A DNA stretch of 18,675 nt from assembly GCA_018673255.1 (NCBI GenBank), contig JABHDC010000263.1, positions 1-18,675 of the forward strand, given 5' to 3'. Shown here in pieces: positions 1-6,316 of this stretch. The stretch is from Gemmatimonadota bacterium (GTDB lineage Bacteria > Latescibacterota > UBA2968 > UBA8231). Positions within the stretch are counted from its first letter, which is position 1. Each line of letters starts with the position of its first letter. A model generated the notes under the pieces. That model ran no database searches, was not told the DNA's origin, and saw only the letters and a program-made list of their open reading frames with translations. Position numbers and translations under genes: made by a program.

Positions 1-17
1 ACGAGACCTCTCTGGGT

Positions 18-54
18 GTGATCAAGGCTGGGATCCATAACACGCCCTGATCAC
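18..54. repeat. 7-bp inverted repeat upstream of the first gene
   Basis: GTGATCA at 18-24 is mirrored by TGATCAC at 48-54, with a 23-bp spacer. It lies about 80 bp before the likely start of the first gene at 133, so it could be an operator. It could also be the 3' hairpin of a gene to the left of the window. No T-run follows it. The core TGATCA is itself palindromic, which makes a chance match easier. The rest of positions 1-132 shows nothing else I can support. Confidence 0.2.
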
Positions 55-132
55 CCGTTCAGAATGCGGACGCCCCCTCGATCTGAAGCGTTGGAGTTGT
101 GTCCGCTCCCGCCGCCGCCTACCGTCCTCTGC

Positions 133-1047
133 ATGATTCGCCATTTCCTCATATGCTGTCTCAGCCTTGGTCTGCTTTGCAGTGGCTCGGCTCACTCACA
201 AGAGCCCGATGCGCAGGAGCCCCTGCGTGCGATCGGTGACGAGGCCTTTGCTGCCATGGCCCGCTGGTTCGACTACGATCCCCAGCCATCGAACATGCGA
301 TCCACGCTTGTGCGTAACACGGCGCAGGGCCGCGTCTACCAGATTGTCTTCAACAGCGTCGGGAAGCGGCAGGTGCCCGCCTATCTGGAACTCCCACTGC
401 ACGGGGAGGCACCCTACCCCTGTGTCGTACTGATCCACGGCGTGTCCCGATCCAAGGAATTCTGGTGGACCTACGGGACCACAACCGAGGGCAAACACAA
501 GGACCGGCTCGTAGGAGAGGGCTTCGCGGTGCTGGGCATCGACCTGCCCCTGCACGGTGTACGAGCAGCGGAGGGTGACTACATCGACCCCTCCGCCCTG
601 TTCGCCGCTGGCGCAGAAAGCCGGTTGCGCAATCTGTTCAGAGATAGTGTCGTCGACCATCGTCGAGCCATCGATGCGCTGTGGAGCCGGGCTGATATCG
701 ACAGCTCCCGTATCGGCCTGCTCGGATATGACCTTGGTGGCTCCGTCGCCTTCGCCCTGGCCGCGGTCGAGACTCGCGTACAGGTCAGTGTCGCGTGCGT
801 CCCACCCACGATGCGCGATGGCCTGTCCGTGCTGGCTGCACAGAATTACGCGCCGCGCATTCGGAAGCCCTTCCTCATGTTGATGGCAGCCAACAGCCGC
901 ACCAGTTCACCTGAGGATGCCAGCCAGTTGCGCGAGCTCATGAGTGCACCGTCGGCGGAGATGAAGATCTACACCAGCGATGACCGGTTGCCGATCTGGT
1001 ACGTGGGTGATGCCGTCAGCTGGTTCACGACACATCTGACCCCCTAG
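133..1047 (+). CDS. Exported alpha/beta-hydrolase-fold protein, probable pseudoenzyme
   Basis: A 304-residue protein. I chose the ATG at 133 over the in-frame ATG at 64 because it opens directly into a signal peptide (residues 1-22, MIRHFLICCLSLGLLCSGSA). The 23 extra residues of the longer form look like non-coding Pro-rich sequence. The fold is clear: an oxyanion-type loop LIHGVSRSKE at 100-109, VLGIDLPLHG at 133-142, a nucleophile-elbow motif LLGYDLGG at 196-203, and a final helix DAVSWFTTHL at 293-302. It resembles dienelactone-hydrolase-like members of the superfamily. The elbow has Asp200 where Ser is expected. The usual acid position reads AANSRTSS (252-259) with no Asp. The usual His near the C-terminus is Asp284 (SDDRLP). 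I therefore infer a non-catalytic or altered protein in the periplasm. The AraC-type regulator follows 21 nt later, so the two are probably co-transcribed. Confidence 0.85.
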   Translation: MIRHFLICCLSLGLLCSGSAHSQEPDAQEPLRAIGDEAFAAMARWFDYDPQPSNMRSTLVRNTAQGRVYQIVFNSVGKRQVPAYLELPLHGEAPYPCVVLIHGVSRSKEFWWTYGTTTEGKHKDRLVGEGFAVLGIDLPLHGVRAAEGDYIDPSALFAAGAESRLRNLFRDSVVDHRRAIDALWSRADIDSSRIGLLGYDLGGSVAFALAAVETRVQVSVACVPPTMRDGLSVLAAQNYAPRIRKPFLMLMAANSRTSSPEDASQLRELMSAPSAEMKIYTSDDRLPIWYVGDAVSWFTTHLTP

Positions 1048-1068
1048 GAACAGGGATACACAGTCGGA

Positions 1069-2217
1069 ATGGATGTCATTCTCCTGCTCGGATGCATTCA
1101 GGCTTTCTTTCTGACCGCATTGCTCCTCTCGAAGCGGGGCCGAAGCCTTCCGGATTCGATTCTCGCCGTCTGGCTGGGACACATCGGTGTCCATCTCCTC
1201 GTGTACTTCCTGGCACGGCGAGCGATCCCGGTTTCGCCGATGATCCTGAACCTGAATGGTGTTCTGCCCCTGCTTCAGGGACCGTATCTGTTTCTATATG
1301 TCGCCTCACTGGTCCACCCCGACTTTCAATTCCGCCGGTGGTGGACGATACACCTGCTGCCCGGCCTGCTGTATATCGTGCTGGTGCTGCATCTTCTTGC
1401 GGCGCAGGATCACCCGCCCGATCTGTCGGCCATCACGGTCATCGTCAACGGCACCATCTGCCTATCCGTGCCCCTGTACGTGGCCCTGTCACTACATCAG
1501 ATTCGGAAGCACAATCAGCATCTGCACAGCTATCTGTCTTCCACAGGAGGGAAGGATCTCTCCTGGCTGCGCACGATCCTGCTGGGGATGAGTGTTCTCT
1601 GGGTGGTGGTGATCGGTGTGAATCTCCGTCAGTATTTCCACCCCGCCCATGCCCACGGCTCTTCCCACGCGATCTTCCTGATCCTGACCGTCTTCATCTA
1701 TGCCATCGGTTATCTGGGCATTCGCCAGAAGCGGATCTTCACCGATGAATCTGACGATCTGCCGATCAAGCCGATGGGCCATACACGGGGATCTTTGGCC
1801 GAGGGCTCGGATTCGAACGACTCCCCGGCCTCAAAGTACGAGCGATCCGGCCTGCAGCAGGAGCGGGCCACCGAGATCTCCAGGAAGCTGGATGAGCTGA
1901 TGCAGTCCGAAAAGCCCTTCCTCGGTGAGGATCTCTCCCTGCAGTGGCTCGCCGATCGCATGGAAGTGCCGGCCAATCACCTGTCACAGGTCATCAACCA
2001 GGAGTCCGGTGCGAATTTCTACGATTTTGTGAATCGCTACCGCATCGAGGAATTCCTGGAGCGCCGGCGCGATCCGTCCTCAGAAAATCTGACCCTCCTG
2101 GCCATCGCCCTGGCCAGTGGATTCCAGTCCAAGTCCAGCTTCAACCGGACATTCAAGCGCCTGATGGGGTGTCCACCGAGCCAATTCAAGGATTTGAGGT
2201 CTCAACCTGCACGGTGA
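1069..2217 (+). CDS. AraC-family regulator with N-terminal seven-TM domain
   Basis: A 382-residue protein with two modules. Residues 1-219 contain seven hydrophobic segments (about 3-20, 31-49, 56-80, 95-111, 122-142, 168-186, 201-219). A charged linker at about 225-265 leads to an AraC-type DNA-binding domain at about 275-376. Its first helix-turn-helix is LSLQWLADRMEVPANHLSQV and its second covers TLLAIALASGFQSKSSFNRTF. The GFxxxSxFNRxFK pattern of the second helix is the classic AraC signature. This architecture is known for membrane-tethered regulators in Bacteroidetes and other environmental phyla. The protein would sense something at the membrane and bind DNA from the inner face. It lies between two genes for exported proteins, 21 nt after the first and 71 nt before the second, so one of those may supply or modify its signal (inference). 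The ribosome-binding site is weak. Confidence 0.92.
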   Translation: MDVILLLGCIQAFFLTALLLSKRGRSLPDSILAVWLGHIGVHLLVYFLARRAIPVSPMILNLNGVLPLLQGPYLFLYVASLVHPDFQFRRWWTIHLLPGLLYIVLVLHLLAAQDHPPDLSAITVIVNGTICLSVPLYVALSLHQIRKHNQHLHSYLSSTGGKDLSWLRTILLGMSVLWVVVIGVNLRQYFHPAHAHGSSHAIFLILTVFIYAIGYLGIRQKRIFTDESDDLPIKPMGHTRGSLAEGSDSNDSPASKYERSGLQQERATEISRKLDELMQSEKPFLGEDLSLQWLADRMEVPANHLSQVINQESGANFYDFVNRYRIEEFLERRRDPSSENLTLLAIALASGFQSKSSFNRTFKRLMGCPPSQFKDLRSQPAR

Positions 2218-2288
2218 GACGATCTCTGCCCGGTAAGCAGCGATATTCGACCCCGGTCTGTAGAGACAACCACCGGAAAGGTCGAAAG

Positions 2289-3287
2289 ATGACAGCTATC
2301 CTCGCCCCGCGCGCGCTCGCTCTGCTCCTGTTCTTTATGCTGACCGTCACCTGCGCCGCAGAATCAGATCATGCCCGCCACGGCATGCCCCAGCCTGGTG
2401 TCGAGCTGCGCATTCAGCCGGCAGTGATCCCCTTCATGACACCGGCAGCATTTCCCGCTCCCGTGGTAGAGGTGACCATTGGTGATAAGGGGGGCTACCG
2501 TTTCGTCGTAGATACCGGGATGAGTGGCACCGTCCTGATCCGCAAGGCCCTGGCAGATGAACTGGGTCTTCGTGAGGTGGGCCATGCCATGGTCGGCGAC
2601 GCCTCGGGTCACGGAACCCGGACCGTACCGCTGGTCACCATCGACAGGATGGCAACCGGCGATCTGGATCTGTCCTCCATCGTAGCCCTGGCCATGGAGC
2701 CGAATGCCGACCACGCCGCCTCCATCCCGGATGATCTGGATGGAATCCTCGGCATGCAGTTGTTCCGTGAACTACTGGTCACCTTCGACTACCCCGCCGC
2801 ACAGATCCGTATCGAGCCTCACGGTCCGGACTGGGTGGAGTCTGCAGAAATCCTGCGGTTCGATCAAAGCAAGAGTGCCATCGAGATCCAACTCGGCATA
2901 GGTGATCAGATCGTCCCCTTCTTCGTCGATTCCGCTCACCGTGGCACACTGACACTCCCCATGTCCTATGCCGGCAGACTGCCGCTCTCAGAACCACTCA
3001 CCTCGATTGCTCCGGTTGCCACGGTCAGCACCACATACACCCGCTCGCGCTCGAGATTGAACACATCCGTTGTCTTGGCAGGTAGCACATTTCTGAATCC
3101 ACCCGTCGTCTTCGCCGACGAACACAGCCCGCTGCTGATGGGTTACGGGATTCTGAGATACTTCACCATCACGATTGATCAGATGAATGGGCGAATCCGA
3201 TTCCACAGGGACGGAACCGATCCCATCGACGATGTCGATCTCGTAGAGACGGGAATGAAAGAATCCCCGGGTGGACACGAAGGATGA
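2289..3287 (+). CDS. Exported tandem retropepsin-like (clan AA) aspartyl protease
   Basis: A 332-residue protein. The start at 2289 has a good ribosome-binding site (ggaaag, 2275-2280) and opens a Sec-type signal peptide (residues 1-24). The open frame extends upstream to 1944, but that part overlaps the regulator gene and is not needed. Two clan-AA repeats are visible. Lobe 1 has VDTGMSG (Asp75) and closes with GILGMQLFRELLVTFDY (152-168). Lobe 2 has VDSAHRG (Asp214) and closes with MGYGILRYFTITID (284-297). Each lobe thus has the flap and closing hairpin typical of bacterial aspartyl_protease_2-type proteins. Lobe 1 keeps the canonical DTG, while lobe 2 has DSA in its place. The two lobes could form an intramolecular pseudo-dimer active site, or lobe 2 may be structural. 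It is probably periplasmic. Its substrate is unknown; the co-directional hydrolase-fold protein or regulator are candidates. Confidence 0.85.
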   Translation: MTAILAPRALALLLFFMLTVTCAAESDHARHGMPQPGVELRIQPAVIPFMTPAAFPAPVVEVTIGDKGGYRFVVDTGMSGTVLIRKALADELGLREVGHAMVGDASGHGTRTVPLVTIDRMATGDLDLSSIVALAMEPNADHAASIPDDLDGILGMQLFRELLVTFDYPAAQIRIEPHGPDWVESAEILRFDQSKSAIEIQLGIGDQIVPFFVDSAHRGTLTLPMSYAGRLPLSEPLTSIAPVATVSTTYTRSRSRLNTSVVLAGSTFLNPPVVFADEHSPLLMGYGILRYFTITIDQMNGRIRFHRDGTDPIDDVDLVETGMKESPGGHEG

Positions 3288-3290
3288 TGC

Positions 3291-3320
3291 GACCAGGCCG
3301 GTGAATGAGCACGGCCGGTC
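3291..3320. terminator. Hairpin between convergent genes, possible bidirectional terminator
   Basis: GACC-(A)-GGCCG at 3291-3300 pairs with CGGCC-GGTC at 3312-3320. This gives nine base pairs with one bulged A and an 11-nt loop. It starts 4 nt after the stop of the protease-like gene and lies 43 nt beyond the stop of the facing S51 peptidase gene. There is no U-tract on either side, so intrinsic termination is plausible but not proven. Confidence 0.4.
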
Positions 3321-3362
3321 GTCTCGATCCGGCGAACCGGGAGCCGTCCGAATCGCGAGGGG

Positions 3363-4046
3363 TCAGAGTCGCTGGGTCGGCTGGACGGTTTCGGTTGCCT
3401 GTCCATCTACAGCTTCGACACGCATGACCTGCCCCTCGTCGAGCCACGAGACAGCCTGCACAAAGTCGCCGTCGCGGTAGTGGACGGCTGCTCCGTCACA
3501 GATCGCCCACCCGGCCTGAGCCTCGCCACTGCCGACCTGGGCCAGGTATGCCGGTCGACGCTCGGCCTCGCCGGCATAGTGCGGACAACAACTGCCACCG
3601 ATGTAACCGAGGCAGTCGATCACCTTCAGAGTGTTCGCCCACGAATCGGTGACGCCCTGCTCGAACCAGCAGATCGCACCGGCGCTGACACCGGCCAGGA
3701 CTGCCCCCTTCTCATACGCCTGCGCCAGTAGATCCACGACGCCCCACTCCCGCCACAGGGCCAGCATCGACTTCGTGTTGCCACCACCGACATAGATCAC
3801 ATCCTGCTCCAGCAGCAGCGACAGATCCGGCGTGCGTCCCAGCAGGGGCACATTCGTCGTGGTGCAACCCAGTTGCTGGTATAGCGCCTGGAAGGCTTCC
3901 ACATACATGGCCGCATCCCCACTCGCCGTGCCGAAAAAGGCCACGCGTGGTGCCGGGTTGCTGGCCTGGGCTATGATGTATTCATCGACCGGTGTGCCGC
4001 CATCCAGCAGCGACACGCCCCCGCCGATGGCAATGATCTGTCCCAC
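3363..4046 (-). CDS. Peptidase S51 family (dipeptidase E-like) serine peptidase
   Basis: A 227-residue cytoplasmic protein close to the usual length of PepE-type peptidases. Family features in order are an N-terminal IIAIGGG loop, VIYVGGGNT at 83-91, and the nucleophile elbow GVSAGAIC at 119-126 with Ser121. CCPHY at 153-157 supplies His156, and Asp134 or Asp184 could be the acid. In this family Ser-His-acid residues hydrolyse small peptides such as N-terminal Asp dipeptides; cyanophycinase is a longer relative. Whether this member prefers Asp-X cannot be read from sequence. Translation starts at a GTG (4046-4044) preceded by GAGGTG seven nt away on the minus strand. The gene is convergent with the left cassette and divergent from the GH28-like gene, so it probably has its own promoter in 4047-4156. 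Confidence 0.88.
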   Translation of the reverse strand: MGQIIAIGGGVSLLDGGTPVDEYIIAQASNPAPRVAFFGTASGDAAMYVEAFQALYQQLGCTTTNVPLLGRTPDLSLLLEQDVIYVGGGNTKSMLALWREWGVVDLLAQAYEKGAVLAGVSAGAICWFEQGVTDSWANTLKVIDCLGYIGGSCCPHYAGEAERRPAYLAQVGSGEAQAGWAICDGAAVHYRDGDFVQAVSWLDEGQVMRVEAVDGQATETVQPTQRL

Positions 4047-4117
4047 GTGATTTCACCTCGATTTGGCGCCCTGTTGCTGCGGCGGCGTGCCTATGGACTT
4101 CAGACCACGAAGCGCCC

Positions 4118-4138
4118 TTCTTGATGCCCCGTCAAGAA
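4118..4138. promoter_or_regulatory. Perfect inverted repeat upstream of the GH28-like gene
   Basis: TTCTTGA (4118-4124) and TCAAGAA (4132-4138) form perfect 7-bp arms around a 7-nt GC-rich spacer. The element ends 6 nt before the ribosome-binding site (caggag, 4144-4149) of the gene starting at 4157. It also lies about 70 bp upstream of the divergent peptidase gene. It could be a regulator operator serving one or both genes, or an mRNA hairpin in the leader. No regulator gene is adjacent on either side except the AraC-type gene further left. Confidence 0.4.
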
Positions 4139-4156
4139 AACACCAGGAGCAACACA

Positions 4157-5320
4157 ATGCACTGTGACATCGGTGACTTTGGCGCCATCCCCGACGGCCG
4201 GACCCTGAATACCGCCGCCATTCAGCAGGCCATCAACGCAGTTCACAGTGCCGGTGGCGGCCGCGTGAACTGCGGCCCCGGCACGTGGCTCTCAGGTTGT
4301 GTGGATCTGCGCAGTCACGTCGAGCTCCACCTGGAACCCGGGGCCCGTCTGCTGGCCAGCCCGCATCTGGAAGACTACGAGCTTCTTCAAGCGAAGGGAT
4401 TCAACGCCGACGCGGCGCCGGAGAAGTCGGCCCACTCATTGCTGCGAGCCGTGGAAGCCGAAGACATCGCCATCACAGGATCCGGCACCATCGACGGCCA
4501 GGGGCTCTGCTTCTACGACACCGGGCAGACGACGGGGAAGCTGGACAAACCCGACACACCGCGCCCCCGCCTGGTCATGTTCTATCGATGCAGATCTCTG
4601 CGTATCGAGGGTTGTGCTTTCGTCGACTCCGCCTGCTGGTCGATCTGGCTGATGCAGTGCGAGAATGCCCGCATCAATGGCATCACTGTGACCGGCGATC
4701 GGCGCATGCGCAATGTGGATGGCATCGATGTGGACGCCTGCCGGAATGTCACGATCAGCGATTGTCGGTTCGACACCGAAGACGACTGCATCGCCGTGCG
4801 CGCCATTCAGGTGCTCTACGACACGCCGGCCATCTGTGAGAATATCATCGTCACCAACTGCCTGATGAAGAGTGGTTGCCAGGGCGTGCGCGTCGGCTGC
4901 CCGAGCGATGGGGTGATTCGCCATGTCACGTTCAGCGAACTGATCATCGAGAGCACCCTGAATGGGATCATGCTCCAGAACCCGCATCGTTATCTGCGCG
5001 CCGGCACGCCCGGTGCCCACATCCACGACATCCAATTCAGCGACGTGATCCTCACTTGCGAGCGCACGCCCATCGGCATCATCGTCGATGAGGGCATCGA
5101 GTTGTCGCGTCTCTCAGATCTCAGCTTCACCAATTTCCGCATCCGCAGTGGCGAGCCCTGCAAGGTTCAGGGCAGCTCGCAGACGGTGGTCCGCAACGTG
5201 CGCTTCAGTAATCTGTCGATCGAAACACCCGCAGACAGTGCCTTCCTGAGTCGTCACTGTGAGGGACTGCATCTGGACGAGATCCACATCTCCAGTACGG
5301 CCACTGGAGAGGCGCCCTGA
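4157..5320 (+). CDS. GH28-like right-handed beta-helix protein (polygalacturonase family)
   Basis: A 387-residue protein. The ATG at 4157 is preferred over 4121 because of its ribosome-binding site (caggag, 4144-4149) and because the family's opening DFGAIPDGRTLNTAAIQQAI starts at residue 7. Repeated beta-helix coils (NVTISDCRF, NIIVTNCLM, DIQFSDVIL, NVRFSNLSI) run to the C-terminus. The GH28 catalytic Asp residues are recognisable as NVDGID (Asp188) and TEDDC (Asp209, Asp210), with the 21-residue spacing known from fungal polygalacturonases. The next motif, normally Gly-His-Gly, reads CQGVRVG (241-247), and the substrate-binding RIK position reads MLQ (272-274). The substrate is therefore probably not plain polygalacturonate. 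There is no signal peptide, which is unusual for a pectin-degrading enzyme and suggests cytosolic action on oligosaccharides or another export route. Confidence 0.85.
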   Translation: MHCDIGDFGAIPDGRTLNTAAIQQAINAVHSAGGGRVNCGPGTWLSGCVDLRSHVELHLEPGARLLASPHLEDYELLQAKGFNADAAPEKSAHSLLRAVEAEDIAITGSGTIDGQGLCFYDTGQTTGKLDKPDTPRPRLVMFYRCRSLRIEGCAFVDSACWSIWLMQCENARINGITVTGDRRMRNVDGIDVDACRNVTISDCRFDTEDDCIAVRAIQVLYDTPAICENIIVTNCLMKSGCQGVRVGCPSDGVIRHVTFSELIIESTLNGIMLQNPHRYLRAGTPGAHIHDIQFSDVILTCERTPIGIIVDEGIELSRLSDLSFTNFRIRSGEPCKVQGSSQTVVRNVRFSNLSIETPADSAFLSRHCEGLHLDEIHISSTATGEAP

Positions 5321-5330
5321 CCAACCGGCG

Positions 5331-5355
5331 AGGTGACGACACGCCATCATCACCT
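5331..5355. terminator. Hairpin between convergent genes, possible terminator
   Basis: AGGTGACGA (5331-5339) pairs with TCATCACCT (5347-5355), eight of nine positions, around a 7-nt loop. It sits in the 38-bp gap between the GH28-like gene (+) and the SGNH-like gene (-), so it could serve both. There is no U-tract. Confidence 0.4.
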
Positions 5356-5358
5356 GGC

Positions 5359-6144
5359 TCACTCGTCCAGATTCCACCTGACCAGGTCGTCCATGACCGT
5401 ATCGTAGGCGACCGACAGCAGGGGCGGGTAGCTTTCCAGATCATCCCGTCCGGTGAAGGAAGTCGCCGGGACCGGCTCCAGGAACAGCGTTGTGTAGAGA
5501 ACGCAGGCAGTGAGATAAGCACCGTAGACCGACTGGTGACTCAGATCGGCAAAGAAGAGATCCTGTTCGTAGTCACTGGCCATGACCTGCTGCCAGGCAG
5601 GCCCGACCGGCGCAACCGAGATGGACAGGGAATCGGCAAACTGAATGGCAACTTCATTGATCGTCGTCTGCATCTGCTGATACGTGGCCGTTTCTCCCTC
5701 GATCCACTGCAGCCCATCCTTGAAGGCCCAGGGCATCACATAGATGATGCGCGCCGCCGGCGAACGACTGCGGGCTGCCTGGGTCAGCGTCGCAAGATGG
5801 GGGAAGACATCCTCATGCCACTCCGGCTTCGCCAGATACGTGCCCGACCCTTGGATGACGACGGCATCCCAGTTCACCTGATCGATGGCTGACAGGGTCT
5901 GCTCATTCTGAGCGTGGCGCGCCAGAGAGAATCCACTGAGCACCCGTCGATGCACCGACAACCCTCGCCCGCCTCTTCCAGCAAAGGCCGCCAGCGTATC
6001 CACCACGTCGGTCTCACCATAGGCGAGAAAGCTGCTGCCAACGAAGAGGATCTCGAGCGGCCCCTCTGGGCCAGGTGTCTGTGTCGGCCCCTTGTCTGAA
6101 CAAGCGCTCATGGCAAGCAGGAGACACAGCAGCAATGTGGTCAT
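5359..6144 (-). CDS. SGNH/GDSL-hydrolase-like lipoprotein
   Basis: A 261-residue protein. I place the start at 6144 because MTTLLLCLLLAMSAC is a clean lipoprotein signal ending in a lipobox Cys15. The open frame continues upstream only as a shadow of the opposite-strand gene. Block I is ILFVGSSFLAYG (32-43), with Ser38 as the probable nucleophile. Block V is DLSHQSVYGAYLTA (200-213), giving the Asp200-x-x-His203 pair and the conserved Gly-x-Tyr-Leu run. VVIQGSG (95-101) lies where the oxyanion Asn-containing block usually sits, but there is no Asn. The family hydrolyses esters, often acetyl groups on polysaccharides. The substrate here is unknown, though the neighbouring GH28-like gene makes a carbohydrate ester plausible (inference). 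Location: membrane-anchored, facing the periplasm or outer surface. Confidence 0.82.
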   Translation of the reverse strand: MTTLLLCLLLAMSACSDKGPTQTPGPEGPLEILFVGSSFLAYGETDVVDTLAAFAGRGGRGLSVHRRVLSGFSLARHAQNEQTLSAIDQVNWDAVVIQGSGTYLAKPEWHEDVFPHLATLTQAARSRSPAARIIYVMPWAFKDGLQWIEGETATYQQMQTTINEVAIQFADSLSISVAPVGPAWQQVMASDYEQDLFFADLSHQSVYGAYLTACVLYTTLFLEPVPATSFTGRDDLESYPPLLSVAYDTVMDDLVRWNLDE

Positions 6145-6172
6145 GATGCAGAACCAGCTCCGGAAATGAGAG

Positions 6173-6212
6173 TTGCTCCCAATGTAGGACTCACTACAAT
6201 TCGGCGTAGGAC
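6173..6212 (+). promoter_or_regulatory. Candidate promoter with flanking GTAGGAC direct repeats
   Basis: TTGCTC (6173-6178), a 16-bp spacer and TACAAT (6195-6200) resemble a sigma70 promoter reading toward the DUF3179 gene at 6317. Two GTAGGAC copies (6184-6190 and 6206-6212) are 22 bp apart and bracket the -10-like box, as an operator pair might. The 172-bp gap is shared with the divergent SGNH-like gene. The match is by eye only, and a sigma70 consensus may not apply to this lineage. Confidence 0.3.
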
Positions 6213-6316
6213 AGACGTCATGCCGATTGCATCCTCGGCGTGGCCACCTGCATCCAATGGGCACACGTCGCGACACATGGCGGCAACCATTCCCCATCTG
6301 CTGAGATCGAGACGCC

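Noticed and set aside
1944..2288. 115-residue N-terminal extension of the retropepsin-like frame
   Set aside because: It overlaps the regulator gene in another frame, looks like shadow sequence, and would bury a clear signal peptide and ribosome-binding site at 2289.
4436..5035. 199-residue minus-strand frame across the GH28-like gene
   Set aside because: It is antisense to a clear family member, with no start context and no recognisable domain.
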